Shown: positions 11,804 to 25,082 of the stretch, piece after piece
Layout: each line of letters begins with the position of its first letter
Numbering within the stretch: the first letter of the stretch is position 1
NCBI GenBank assembly: GCA_029224185.1
Contig: CM055192.1
Coordinates: 4,337,076 to 4,401,075 of the forward strand
Direction of reading: 5' to 3'
From: Karalla daura
Taxonomy: Eukaryota; Chordata; Actinopteri; Chaetodontiformes; Leiognathidae
DNA: 64,000 nucleotides
Program-made: the position numbers and the translations under genes
Notes under the pieces: model-generated
Told to the model about the DNA's origin: nothing
Database searches by the model: none
The model's input: only the letters and a program-made list of their open reading frames with translations

Positions 11804-14800
11804 GGTCGTTTTTTTTCACTTTCGGCGAGCTTTAATATCTCAGCTCCAGGGTCAAATCCGGCATCGGGATTGCTTTTTCCAGTGAGCGTGGGCCACCCCG
11901 GAGGCGGCCCACACCCCAAATGGTGGGTTTGGGCTCGCTCGCTCGGGGTCGGGATCTCGGCCAAAACGACAGGTCCGGGGTGGTCGTTTTTTTCACTTTC
12001 GGCGAGCTTTAATATCTCAGCTCCAGGGTCAAATCCGGCATCGGGATTGCTTTTTCCAGTGAGCGTGGGCCACCCCGGAGGCGGCTCACACCCCAAATGG
12101 TGGGTTTGGGCTCGCTCGCTCGGGGTCGGGATCTCGGCCAAAACGACAGGTCCGGGGTGGTCGTTTTTTTCCCTTTCGGCGAGCTTTAATATCTCAGCTC
12201 CAGGGTCAAATCCGGCATCGGGATTGCGTTTTCCAGTGAGCGTGGGCCACCCCGGAGGCGGCCCACACCCCAAATGGTGGGTTTGGGCTCGCTCGCTCGG
12301 GGTCGGGATCTCGGCCAAAACGACAGGTCCGGGGTGGTCGTTTTTTTCACTTTCGGCGAGCTTTAATATCTCAGCTCCAGGGTCAAATCCGGCATCGGGA
12401 TTGCTTTTTCCAGTGAGCGTGGGCCACCCCGGAGGCGGCTCACACCCGAAATGGTGGGTTTGGGCTCGCTCGCTCGGGGTCGGGATCTCGGCCAAAACGA
12501 CAGGTCCGGGGTGGTCGTTTTTTTCCCTTTCGGCGAGCTTTTATATCTCAGCTCCAGGGTCAAATCCGGCATCGGGATTGCGTTTTCCAGTGAGCGTGGG
12601 CCACCCCGGAGGCGGCCCACACCCCAAATGGTGGGTTTGGGCTCGCTCGCTCGGGGTCGGGATCTCGGCCAAAACGACAGGTCCGGGGTGGTCGTTTTTT
12701 TCACTTTCGGCGAGCTTTAATATCTCAGCTCCAGGGTCAAATCCGGCATCGGGATTGCTTTTTCCAGTGAGCGTGGGCCACCCCGGAGGCGGCCCACACC
12801 CCAAATGGTGGGTTTGGGCTCGTTCGCTCGGGGTCGGGATCTCGGCCAAAACGACAGGTCCGGGGTGGTCGTTTTTTTCACTTTCGGCGAGCTTTTATAT
12901 CTCAGCTCCAGGGTCAAATCCGGCATCGGGATTGCGTTTTCCAGTGAGCGTGGGCCACCCCGGAGGCGGCCCACACCCCAAATGGTGGGTTTGGGCTCGC
13001 TCGCTCGGGGTCGGGATCTCGGCCAAAACGACAGGTCCGGGGTGGTCGTTTTTTTCCCTTTCGGCGAGCTTTAATATCTCAGCTCCAGGGTCAAATCCGG
13101 CATCGGGATTGCTTTTTCCAGTGAGCGTGGGCCACCCCGGAGGCGGCCCACACCCCAAATGGTGGGTTTGGGCTCGCTCGCTCGGGGTCGGGATCTCGGC
13201 CAAAACGACAGGTCCGGGGTGGTCGTTTTTTTCACTTTCGGCGAGCTTTAATATCTCAGCTCCAGGGTCAAATCCGGCATCGGGATTGCTTTTTCCAGTG
13301 AGCGTGGGCCACCCCGGAGGCGGCCCACACCCCAAACGGTGGGTTTGGGCTCGCTCGCTCGGGGTCGGGATCTCGGCCAAAACGACAGGTCCGGGGTGGT
13401 CGTTTTTTTCACTTTCGGCGAGTTTTAATATCTCAGCTCCAGGGTCAAATCCGGCATCGGGATTGCTTTTTCCAGTGAGCGTGGGCCACCCCGGAGGCGG
13501 CCCACACCCCAAATGGTGGGTTTGGGCTCGCTCGCTCGGGGTCGGGATCTCGGCCAAAACGACAGGTCCGGGGTGGTCGTTTTTTTCACTTTCGGCGAGC
13601 TTTAATATCTCAGCTCCAGGGTCAAATCCGGCATCGGGATTGCTTTTTCCAGTGAGCGTGGGCCACCCCGGAGGCGGCCCACACCCCAAATGGTGGGTTT
13701 GGGCTCGTTCGCTCGGGGTCGGGATCTCGGCCAAAACGACAGGTCCGGGGTGGTCGTTTTTTTCACTTTCGGCGAGCTTTTATATCTCAGCTCCAGGGTC
13801 AAATCCGGCATCGGGATTGCGTTTTCCAGTGAGCGTGGGCCACCCCGGAGGCGGCCCACACCCCAAATGGTGGGTTTGGGCTCGCTCGCTCGGGGTCGGG
13901 ATCTCGGCCAAAACGACAGGTCCGGGGTGGTCGTTTTTTTCCCTTTCGGCGAGCTTTAATATCTCAGCTCCAGGGTCAAATCCGGCATCGGGATTGCTTT
14001 TTCCAGTGAGCGTGGGCCACCCCGGAGGCGGCCCACACCCCAAATGGTGGGTTTGGGCTCGCTCGCTCGGGGTCGGGATCTCGGCCAAAACGACAGGTCC
14101 GGGGTGGTCGTTTTTTTCACTTTCGGCGAGCTTTAATATCTCAGCTCCAGGGTCAAATCCGGCATCGGGATTGCTTTTTCCAGTGAGCGTGGGCCACCCC
14201 GGAGGCGGCCCACACCCCAAATGGTGGGTTTGGGCTCGCTCGCTCGGGGTCGGGATCTCGGCCAAAACGACAGGTCCGGGGTGGTCGTTTTTTTCCCTTT
14301 CGGCGAGCTTTAATATCTCAGCTCCAGGGTCAAATCCGGCATCGGGATTGCTTTTTCCAGTGAGCGTGGGCCACCCCGGAGGCGGCCCACACCCCAAATG
14401 GTGGGTTTGGGCTCGCTCGCTCGGGGTCGGGATCTCGGCCAAAACGACAGGTCCGGGGTGGTCGTTTTTTTCACTTTCGGCGAGCTTTAATATCTCAGCT
14501 CCAGGGTCAAATCCGGCATCGGGATTGCTTTTTCCAGTGAGCGTGGGCCACCCCGGAGGCGGCCCACACCCCAAATGGTGGGTTTGGGCTCGCTCGCTCG
14601 GGGTCGGGATCTCGGCCAAAACGACAGGTCCGGGGTGGTCGTTTTTTTCACTTTCGGCGAGCTTTAATATCTCAGCTCCAGGGTCAAATCCGGCATCAGG
14701 ATTGCTTTTTCCAGTGAGCGTGGGCCACCCCGGAGGCGGCCCACACCCCAAATGGTGGGTTTGGGCTCGCTCGCTCGGGGTCGGGATCTCGGCCAAGACG

Positions 14801-15875
14801 ACTGTTCCGGGGTGGTCGTTTTTTTCCCTTTCGGCGAGCTTTAATATCTCAGCTCCAGTGTCAAATCCGGCATCGGGATTTCTTTTTCCAGTGAGCGTGG
14901 GCCACCCCGGAGGCGGCCCACACCCCAAATGGTGGGTTTGGGCTCGCTCGCTCGGGGTCGGGATCTCGGCCAAAACGACAGGTCCGGGGTGGTCGTTTTT
15001 TTCACTTTCGGCGAGCTTTAATATCTCAGCTCCAGGGTCAAATCCGGCATCGGGATTGCTTTTTCCAGTGAGCGTGGGCCACCCCGGAGGCGGCCCACAC
15101 CCCAAATGGTGGGTTTGGGCTCGTTCGCTCGGGGTCGGGATCTCGGCCAAAACGACAGGTCCGGGGTGGTCGTTTTTTTCACTTTCGGCGAGCTTTTATA
15201 TCTCAGCTCCAGGGTCAAATCCGGCATCGGGATTGCGTTTTCCAGTGAGCGTGGGCCACCCCGGAGGCGGCCCACACCCCAAATGGTGGGTTTGGGCTCG
15301 CTCGCTCGGGGTCGGGATCTCGGCCAAAACGACAGGTCCGGGGTGGTCGTTTTTTTCCCTTTCGGCGAGCTTTAATATCTCAGCTCCAGGGTCAAATCCG
15401 GCATCGGGATTGCTTTTTCCAGTGAGCGTGGGCCACCCCGGAGGCGGCCCACACCCCAAATGGTGGGTTTGGGCTCGCTCGCTCGGGGTCGGGATCTCGG
15501 CCAAAACGACAGGTCCGGGGTGGTCGTTTTTTTCACTTTCGGCGAGCTTTAATATCTCAGCTCCAGGGTCAAATCCGGCATCGGGATTGCTTTTTCCAGT
15601 GAGCGTGGGCCACCCCGGAGGCGGCCCACACCCCAAATGGTGGGTTTGGGCTCGCTCGCTCGGGGTCGGGATCTCGGCCAAAACGACAGGTCCGGGGTGG
15701 TCGTTTTTTTCACTTTCGGCGAGCTTTAATATCTCAGCTCCAGGGTCAAATCCGGCATCGGGATTGCTTTTTCCAGTGAGCGTGGGCCACCCCGGAGGCG
15801 GCTCACACCCCAAACGGTGGGTTTGGGCTCGCTCGCTCGGGGTCGGGATCTCGGCCAAAACGACAGGTCCGGGGT
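11804..15875 (+). repeat. T8-marked higher-order repeat 2 (23 monomers, 4,072 bp)
   Basis: T8 lies at 11809-11816 and CCCGAAATGG near 12445, the same distance from T8 as in HOR 1. The length equals 23 x 177 + 1. The first half follows HOR 1 monomer by monomer. The second half includes the AAGACGACTGTTC monomer near 14793 and the following GTGTCAAAT/GGGATTTCTT monomer near 14857-14884. The one-monomer length difference from its neighbours is what out-of-register exchange would give. Confidence 0.93.
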
Positions 15876-18800
15876 GGTCGTTTTTTTTCACTTTCGGCGA
15901 GCTTTAATATCTCAGCTCCAGGGTCAAATCCGGCATCGGGATTGCTTTTTCCAGTGAGCGTGGGCCACCCCGGAGGCGGCCCACACCCCAAATGGTGGGT
16001 TTGGGCTCGCTCGCTCGGGGTCGGGATCTCGGCCAAAACGACAGGTCCGGGGTGGTCGTTTTTTTCACTTTCGGCGAGCTTTAATATCTCAGCTCCAGGG
16101 TCAAATCCGGCATCGGGATTGCTTTTTCCAGTGAGCGTGGGCCACCCCGGAGGCGGCTCACACCCCAAATGGTGGGTTTGGGCTCGCTCGCTCGGGGTCG
16201 GGATCTCGGCCAAAACGACAGGTCCGGGGTGGTCGTTTTTTTCCCTTTCGGCGAGCTTTAATATCTCAGCTCCAGGGTCAAATCCGGCATCGGGATTGCG
16301 TTTTCCAGTGAGCGTGGGCCACCCCGGAGGCGGCCCACACCCCAAATGGTGGGTTTGGGCTCGCTCGCTCGGGGTCGGGATCTCGGCCAAAACGACAGGT
16401 CCGGGGTGGTCGTTTTTTTCACTTTCGGCGAGCTTTAATATCTCAGCTCCAGGGTCAAATCCGGCATCGGGATTGCTTTTTCCAGTGAGCGTGGGCCACC
16501 CCGGAGGCGGCTCACACCCGAAATGGTGGGTTTGGGCTCGCTCGCTCGGGGTCGGGATCTCGGCCAAAACGACAGGTCCGGGGTGGTCGTTTTTTTCCCT
16601 TTCGGCGAGCTTTTATATCTCAGCTCCAGGGTCAAATCCGGCATCGGGATTGCGTTTTCCAGTGAGCGTGGGCCACCCCGGAGGCGGCCCACACCCCAAA
16701 TGGTGGGTTTGGGCTCGCTCGCTCGGGGTCGGGATCTCGGCCAAAACGACAGGTCCGGGGTGGTCGTTTTTTTCACTTTCGGCGAGCTTTAATATCTCAG
16801 CTCCAGGGTCAAATCCGGCATCGGGATTGCTTTTTCCAGTGAGCGTGGGCCACCCCGGAGGCGGCCCACACCCCAAATGGTGGGTTTGGGCTCGTTCGCT
16901 CGGGGTCGGGATCTCGGCCAAAACGACAGGTCCGGGGTGGTCGTTTTTTTCACTTTCGGCGAGCTTTAATATCTCAGCTCCAGGGTCAAATCCGGCATCG
17001 GGATTGCTTTTTCCAGTGAGCGTGGGCCACCCCGGAGGCGGCCCACACCCCAAATGGTGGGTTTGGGCTCGTTCGCTCGGGGTCGGGATCTCGGCCAAAA
17101 CGACAGGTCCGGGGTGGTCGTTTTTTTCACTTTCGGCGAGCTTTTATATCTCAGCTCCAGGGTCAAATCCGGCATCGGGATTGCGTTTTCCAGTGAGCGT
17201 GGGCCACCCCGGAGGCGGCCCACACCCCAAATGGTGGGTTTGGGCTCGCTCGCTCGGGGTCGGGATCTCGGCCAAAACGACAGGTCCGGGGTGGTCGTTT
17301 TTTTCCCTTTCGGCGAGCTTTAATATCTCAGCTCCAGGGTCAAATCCGGCATCGGGATTGCTTTTTCCAGTGAGCGTGGGCCACCCCGGAGGCGGCCCAC
17401 ACCCCAAATGGTGGGTTTGGGCTCGTTCGCTCGGGGTCGGGATCTCGGCCAAAACGACAGGTCCGGGGTGGTCGTTTTTTTCACTTTCGGCGAGCTTTAA
17501 TATCTCAGCTCCAGGGTCAAATCCGGCATCGGGATTGCTTTTTCCAGTGAGCGTGGGCCACCCCGGAGGCGGCCCACACCCCAAACGGTGGGTTTGGGCT
17601 CGCTCGCTCGGGGTCGGGATCTCGGCCAAAACGACAGGTCCGGGGTGGTCGTTTTTTTCACTTTCGGCGAGTTTTAATATCTCAGCTCCAGGGTCAAATC
17701 CGGCATCGGGATTGCTTTTTCCAGTGAGCGTGGGCCACCCCGGAGGCGGCCCACACCCCAAATGGTGGGTTTGGGCTCGCTCGCTCGGGGTCGGGATCTC
17801 GGCCAAAACGACAGGTCCGGGGTGGTCGTTTTTTTCACTTTCGGCGAGCTTTAATATCTCAGCTCCAGGGTCAAATCCGGCATCGGGATTGCTTTTTCCA
17901 GTGAGCGTGGGCCACCCCGGAGGCGGCCCACACCCCAAATGGTGGGTTTGGGCTCGTTCGCTCGGGGTCGGGATCTCGGCCAAAACGACAGGTCCGGGGT
18001 GGTCGTTTTTTTCACTTTCGGCGAGCTTTTATATCTCAGCTCCAGGGTCAAATCCGGCATCGGGATTGCGTTTTCCAGTGAGCGTGGGCCACCCCGGAGG
18101 CGGCCCACACCCCAAATGGTGGGTTTGGGCTCGCTCGCTCGGGGTCGGGATCTCGGCCAAAACGACAGGTCCGGGGTGGTCGTTTTTTTCCCTTTCGGCG
18201 AGCTTTAATATCTCAGCTCCAGGGTCAAATCCGGCATCGGGATTGCTTTTTCCAGTGAGCGTGGGCCACCCCGGAGGCGGCCCACACCCCAAATGGTGGG
18301 TTTGGGCTCGCTCGCTCGGGGTCGGGATCTCGGCCAAAACGACAGGTCCGGGGTGGTCGTTTTTTTCACTTTCGGCGAGCTTTAATATCTCAGCTCCAGG
18401 GTCAAATCCGGCATCGGGATTGCTTTTTCCAGTGAGCGTGGGCCACCCCGGAGGCGGCCCACACCCCAAATGGTGGGTTTGGGCTCGCTCGCTCGGGGTC
18501 GGGATCTCGGCCAAAACGACAGGTCCGGGGTGGTCGTTTTTTTCACTTTCGGCGAGCTTTAATATCTCAGCTCCAGGGTCAAATCCGGCATCAGGATTGC
18601 TTTTTCCAGTGAGCGTGGGCCACCCCGGAGGCGGCCCACACCCCAAATGGTGGGTTTGGGCTCGCTCGCTCGGGGTCGGGATCTCGGCCAAGACGACTGT
18701 TCCGGGGTGGTCGTTTTTTTCCCTTTCGGCGAGCTTTAATATCTCAGCTCCAGTGTCAAATCCGGCATCGGGATTTCTTTTTCCAGTGAGCGTGGGCCAC

Positions 18801-19770
18801 CCCGGAGGCGGCCCACACCCCAAATGGTGGGTTTGGGCTCGCTCGCTCGGGGTCGGGATCTCGGCCAAAACGACAGGTCCGGGGTGGTCGTTTTTTTCAC
18901 TTTCGGCGAGCTTTAATATCTCAGCTCCAGGGTCAAATCCGGCATCGGGATTGCTTTTTCCAGTGAGCGTGGGCCACCCCGGAGGCGGCCCACACCCCAA
19001 ATGGTGGGTTTGGGCTCGTTCGCTCGGGGTCGGGATCTCGGCCAAAACGACAGGTCCGGGGTGGTCGTTTTTTTCACTTTCGGCGAGCTTTTATATCTCA
19101 GCTCCAGGGTCAAATCCGGCATCGGGATTGCGTTTTCCAGTGAGCGTGGGCCACCCCGGAGGCGGCCCACACCCCAAATGGTGGGTTTGGGCTCGCTCGC
19201 TCGGGGTCGGGATCTCGGCCAAAACGACAGGTCCGGGGTGGTCGTTTTTTTCCCTTTCGGCGAGCTTTAATATCTCAGCTCCAGGGTCAAATCCGGCATC
19301 GGGATTGCTTTTTCCAGTGAGCGTGGGCCACCCCGGAGGCGGCCCACACCCCAAATGGTGGGTTTGGGCTCGCTCGCTCGGGGTCGGGATCTCGGCCAAA
19401 ACGACAGGTCCGGGGTGGTCGTTTTTTTCACTTTCGGCGAGCTTTAATATCTCAGCTCCAGGGTCAAATCCGGCATCGGGATTGCTTTTTCCAGTGAGCG
19501 TGGGCCACCCCGGAGGCGGCCCACACCCCAAATGGTGGGTTTGGGCTCGCTCGCTCGGGGTCGGGATCTCGGCCAAAACGACAGGTCCGGGGTGGTCGTT
19601 TTTTTCACTTTCGGCGAGCTTTAATATCTCAGCTCCAGGGTCAAATCCGGCATCGGGATTGCTTTTTCCAGTGAGCGTGGGCCACCCCGGAGGCGGCTCA
19701 CACCCCAAACGGTGGGTTTGGGCTCGCTCGCTCGGGGTCGGGATCTCGGCCAAAACGACAGGTCCGGGGT
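15876..19770 (+). repeat. T8-marked higher-order repeat 3 (22 monomers, 3,895 bp)
   Basis: T8 lies at 15881-15888 and CCCGAAATGG near 16517. The monomer order and diagnostic variants are the same as in HOR 5 (21188-25082), which has the same length at an offset of 5,312 bp. By eye the only certain difference I noted between them is a single G-to-A in HOR 5 at 21310. It contains the AAGACGACTGTTC and GGGATTTCTT pair near 18690-18780. Confidence 0.93.
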
Positions 19771-21187
19771 GGTCGTTTTTTTTCACTTTCGGCGAGCTTT
19801 AATATCTCAGCTCCAGGGTCAAATCCGGCATCGGGATTGCTTTTTCCAGTGAGCGTGGGCCACCCCGGAGGCGGCCCACACCCCAAATGGTGGGTTTGGG
19901 CTCGCTCGCTCGGGGTCGGGATCTCGGCCAAAACGACAGGTCCGGGGTGGTCGTTTTTTTCACTTTCGGCGAGCTTTAATATCTCAGCTCCAGGGTCAAA
20001 TCCGGCATCGGGATTGCTTTTTCCAGTGAGCGTGGGCCACCCCGGAGGCGGCTCACACCCCAAATGGTGGGTTTGGGCTCGCTCGCTCGGGGTCGGGATC
20101 TCGGCCAAAACGACAGGTCCGGGGTGGTCGTTTTTTTCCCTTTCGGCGAGCTTTAATATCTCAGCTCCAGGGTCAAATCCGGCATCGGGATTGCGTTTTC
20201 CAGTGAGCGTGGGCCACCCCGGAGGCGGCCCACACCCCAAATGGTGGGTTTGGGCTCGCTCGCTCGGGGTCGGGATCTCGGCCAAAACGACAGGTCCGGG
20301 GTGGTCGTTTTTTTCACTTTCGGCGAGCTTTAATATCTCAGCTCCAGGGTCAAATCCGGCATCGGGATTGCTTTTTCCAGTGAGCGTGGGCCACCCCGGA
20401 GGCGGCTCACACCCGAAATGGTGGGTTTGGGCTCGCTCGCTCGGGGTCGGGATCTCGGCCAAAACGACAGGTCCGGGGTGGTCGTTTTTTTCCCTTTCGG
20501 CGAGCTTTTATATCTCAGCTCCAGGGTCAAATCCGGCATCGGGATTGCGTTTTCCAGTGAGCGTGGGCCACCCCGGAGGCGGCCCACACCCCAAATGGTG
20601 GGTTTGGGCTCGCTCGCTCGGGGTCGGGATCTCGGCCAAAACGACAGGTCCGGGGTGGTCGTTTTTTTCACTTTCGGCGAGCTTTAATATCTCAGCTCCA
20701 GGGTCAAATCCGGCATCGGGATTGCTTTTTCCAGTGAGCGTGGGCCACCCCGGAGGCGGCCCACACCCCAAATGGTGGGTTTGGGCTCGCTCGCTCGGGG
20801 TCGGGATCTCGGCCAAAACGACAGGTCCGGGGTGGTCGTTTTTTTCACTTTCGGCGAGCTTTAATATCTCAGCTCCAGGGTCAAATCCGGCATCGGGATT
20901 GCTTTTTCCAGTGAGCGTGGGCCACCCCGGAGGCGGCCCACACCCCAAATGGTGGGTTTGGGCTCGCTCGCTCGGGGTCGGGATCTCGGCCAAAACGACA
21001 GGTCCGGGGTGGTCGTTTTTTTCACTTTCGGCGAGCTTTAATATCTCAGCTCCAGGGTCAAATCCGGCATCGGGATTGCTTTTTCCAGTGAGCGTGGGCC
21101 ACCCCGGAGGCGGCTCACACCCCAAACGGTGGGTTTGGGCTCGCTCGCTCGGGGTCGGGATCTCGGCCAAAACGACAGGTCCGGGGT
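19771..21187 (+). repeat. T8-marked higher-order repeat 4, internally deleted (8 monomers, 1,417 bp)
   Basis: T8 lies at 19776-19783 and CCCGAAATGG near 20412. The block keeps the first monomers and the last monomers of the 22-mer and lacks 14 monomers between them, exactly 14 x 177 bp. The join is seamless and in register. This is the expected product of unequal exchange or single-strand annealing between similar monomers inside one HOR. Confidence 0.92.
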
Positions 21188-24100
21188 GGTCGTTTTTTTT
21201 CACTTTCGGCGAGCTTTAATATCTCAGCTCCAGGGTCAAATCCGGCATCGGGATTGCTTTTTCCAGTGAGCGTGGGCCACCCCGGAGGCGGCCCACACCC
21301 CAAATGGTGAGTTTGGGCTCGCTCGCTCGGGGTCGGGATCTCGGCCAAAACGACAGGTCCGGGGTGGTCGTTTTTTTCACTTTCGGCGAGCTTTAATATC
21401 TCAGCTCCAGGGTCAAATCCGGCATCGGGATTGCTTTTTCCAGTGAGCGTGGGCCACCCCGGAGGCGGCTCACACCCCAAATGGTGGGTTTGGGCTCGCT
21501 CGCTCGGGGTCGGGATCTCGGCCAAAACGACAGGTCCGGGGTGGTCGTTTTTTTCCCTTTCGGCGAGCTTTAATATCTCAGCTCCAGGGTCAAATCCGGC
21601 ATCGGGATTGCGTTTTCCAGTGAGCGTGGGCCACCCCGGAGGCGGCCCACACCCCAAATGGTGGGTTTGGGCTCGCTCGCTCGGGGTCGGGATCTCGGCC
21701 AAAACGACAGGTCCGGGGTGGTCGTTTTTTTCACTTTCGGCGAGCTTTAATATCTCAGCTCCAGGGTCAAATCCGGCATCGGGATTGCTTTTTCCAGTGA
21801 GCGTGGGCCACCCCGGAGGCGGCTCACACCCGAAATGGTGGGTTTGGGCTCGCTCGCTCGGGGTCGGGATCTCGGCCAAAACGACAGGTCCGGGGTGGTC
21901 GTTTTTTTCCCTTTCGGCGAGCTTTTATATCTCAGCTCCAGGGTCAAATCCGGCATCGGGATTGCGTTTTCCAGTGAGCGTGGGCCACCCCGGAGGCGGC
22001 CCACACCCCAAATGGTGGGTTTGGGCTCGCTCGCTCGGGGTCGGGATCTCGGCCAAAACGACAGGTCCGGGGTGGTCGTTTTTTTCACTTTCGGCGAGCT
22101 TTAATATCTCAGCTCCAGGGTCAAATCCGGCATCGGGATTGCTTTTTCCAGTGAGCGTGGGCCACCCCGGAGGCGGCCCACACCCCAAATGGTGGGTTTG
22201 GGCTCGTTCGCTCGGGGTCGGGATCTCGGCCAAAACGACAGGTCCGGGGTGGTCGTTTTTTTCACTTTCGGCGAGCTTTAATATCTCAGCTCCAGGGTCA
22301 AATCCGGCATCGGGATTGCTTTTTCCAGTGAGCGTGGGCCACCCCGGAGGCGGCCCACACCCCAAATGGTGGGTTTGGGCTCGTTCGCTCGGGGTCGGGA
22401 TCTCGGCCAAAACGACAGGTCCGGGGTGGTCGTTTTTTTCACTTTCGGCGAGCTTTTATATCTCAGCTCCAGGGTCAAATCCGGCATCGGGATTGCGTTT
22501 TCCAGTGAGCGTGGGCCACCCCGGAGGCGGCCCACACCCCAAATGGTGGGTTTGGGCTCGCTCGCTCGGGGTCGGGATCTCGGCCAAAACGACAGGTCCG
22601 GGGTGGTCGTTTTTTTCCCTTTCGGCGAGCTTTAATATCTCAGCTCCAGGGTCAAATCCGGCATCGGGATTGCTTTTTCCAGTGAGCGTGGGCCACCCCG
22701 GAGGCGGCCCACACCCCAAATGGTGGGTTTGGGCTCGTTCGCTCGGGGTCGGGATCTCGGCCAAAACGACAGGTCCGGGGTGGTCGTTTTTTTCACTTTC
22801 GGCGAGCTTTAATATCTCAGCTCCAGGGTCAAATCCGGCATCGGGATTGCTTTTTCCAGTGAGCGTGGGCCACCCCGGAGGCGGCCCACACCCCAAACGG
22901 TGGGTTTGGGCTCGCTCGCTCGGGGTCGGGATCTCGGCCAAAACGACAGGTCCGGGGTGGTCGTTTTTTTCACTTTCGGCGAGTTTTAATATCTCAGCTC
23001 CAGGGTCAAATCCGGCATCGGGATTGCTTTTTCCAGTGAGCGTGGGCCACCCCGGAGGCGGCCCACACCCCAAATGGTGGGTTTGGGCTCGCTCGCTCGG
23101 GGTCGGGATCTCGGCCAAAACGACAGGTCCGGGGTGGTCGTTTTTTTCACTTTCGGCGAGCTTTAATATCTCAGCTCCAGGGTCAAATCCGGCATCGGGA
23201 TTGCTTTTTCCAGTGAGCGTGGGCCACCCCGGAGGCGGCCCACACCCCAAATGGTGGGTTTGGGCTCGTTCGCTCGGGGTCGGGATCTCGGCCAAAACGA
23301 CAGGTCCGGGGTGGTCGTTTTTTTCACTTTCGGCGAGCTTTTATATCTCAGCTCCAGGGTCAAATCCGGCATCGGGATTGCGTTTTCCAGTGAGCGTGGG
23401 CCACCCCGGAGGCGGCCCACACCCCAAATGGTGGGTTTGGGCTCGCTCGCTCGGGGTCGGGATCTCGGCCAAAACGACAGGTCCGGGGTGGTCGTTTTTT
23501 TCCCTTTCGGCGAGCTTTAATATCTCAGCTCCAGGGTCAAATCCGGCATCGGGATTGCTTTTTCCAGTGAGCGTGGGCCACCCCGGAGGCGGCCCACACC
23601 CCAAATGGTGGGTTTGGGCTCGCTCGCTCGGGGTCGGGATCTCGGCCAAAACGACAGGTCCGGGGTGGTCGTTTTTTTCACTTTCGGCGAGCTTTAATAT
23701 CTCAGCTCCAGGGTCAAATCCGGCATCGGGATTGCTTTTTCCAGTGAGCGTGGGCCACCCCGGAGGCGGCCCACACCCCAAATGGTGGGTTTGGGCTCGC
23801 TCGCTCGGGGTCGGGATCTCGGCCAAAACGACAGGTCCGGGGTGGTCGTTTTTTTCACTTTCGGCGAGCTTTAATATCTCAGCTCCAGGGTCAAATCCGG
23901 CATCAGGATTGCTTTTTCCAGTGAGCGTGGGCCACCCCGGAGGCGGCCCACACCCCAAATGGTGGGTTTGGGCTCGCTCGCTCGGGGTCGGGATCTCGGC
24001 CAAGACGACTGTTCCGGGGTGGTCGTTTTTTTCCCTTTCGGCGAGCTTTAATATCTCAGCTCCAGTGTCAAATCCGGCATCGGGATTTCTTTTTCCAGTG

Positions 24101-25082
24101 AGCGTGGGCCACCCCGGAGGCGGCCCACACCCCAAATGGTGGGTTTGGGCTCGCTCGCTCGGGGTCGGGATCTCGGCCAAAACGACAGGTCCGGGGTGGT
24201 CGTTTTTTTCACTTTCGGCGAGCTTTAATATCTCAGCTCCAGGGTCAAATCCGGCATCGGGATTGCTTTTTCCAGTGAGCGTGGGCCACCCCGGAGGCGG
24301 CCCACACCCCAAATGGTGGGTTTGGGCTCGTTCGCTCGGGGTCGGGATCTCGGCCAAAACGACAGGTCCGGGGTGGTCGTTTTTTTCACTTTCGGCGAGC
24401 TTTTATATCTCAGCTCCAGGGTCAAATCCGGCATCGGGATTGCGTTTTCCAGTGAGCGTGGGCCACCCCGGAGGCGGCCCACACCCCAAATGGTGGGTTT
24501 GGGCTCGCTCGCTCGGGGTCGGGATCTCGGCCAAAACGACAGGTCCGGGGTGGTCGTTTTTTTCCCTTTCGGCGAGCTTTAATATCTCAGCTCCAGGGTC
24601 AAATCCGGCATCGGGATTGCTTTTTCCAGTGAGCGTGGGCCACCCCGGAGGCGGCCCACACCCCAAATGGTGGGTTTGGGCTCGCTCGCTCGGGGTCGGG
24701 ATCTCGGCCAAAACGACAGGTCCGGGGTGGTCGTTTTTTTCACTTTCGGCGAGCTTTAATATCTCAGCTCCAGGGTCAAATCCGGCATCGGGATTGCTTT
24801 TTCCAGTGAGCGTGGGCCACCCCGGAGGCGGCCCACACCCCAAATGGTGGGTTTGGGCTCGCTCGCTCGGGGTCGGGATCTCGGCCAAAACGACAGGTCC
24901 GGGGTGGTCGTTTTTTTCACTTTCGGCGAGCTTTAATATCTCAGCTCCAGGGTCAAATCCGGCATCGGGATTGCTTTTTCCAGTGAGCGTGGGCCACCCC
25001 GGAGGCGGCTCACACCCCAAACGGTGGGTTTGGGCTCGCTCGCTCGGGGTCGGGATCTCGGCCAAAACGACAGGTCCGGGGT
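21188..25082 (+). repeat. T8-marked higher-order repeat 5 (22 monomers, 3,895 bp)
   Basis: T8 lies at 21193-21200 and CCCGAAATGG near 21829. It is a near-duplicate of HOR 3. A private G-to-A at 21310 turns AATGGTGGG into AATGGTGAG in the first monomer. I saw it nowhere else, so it arose after this copy was made. Confidence 0.93.
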
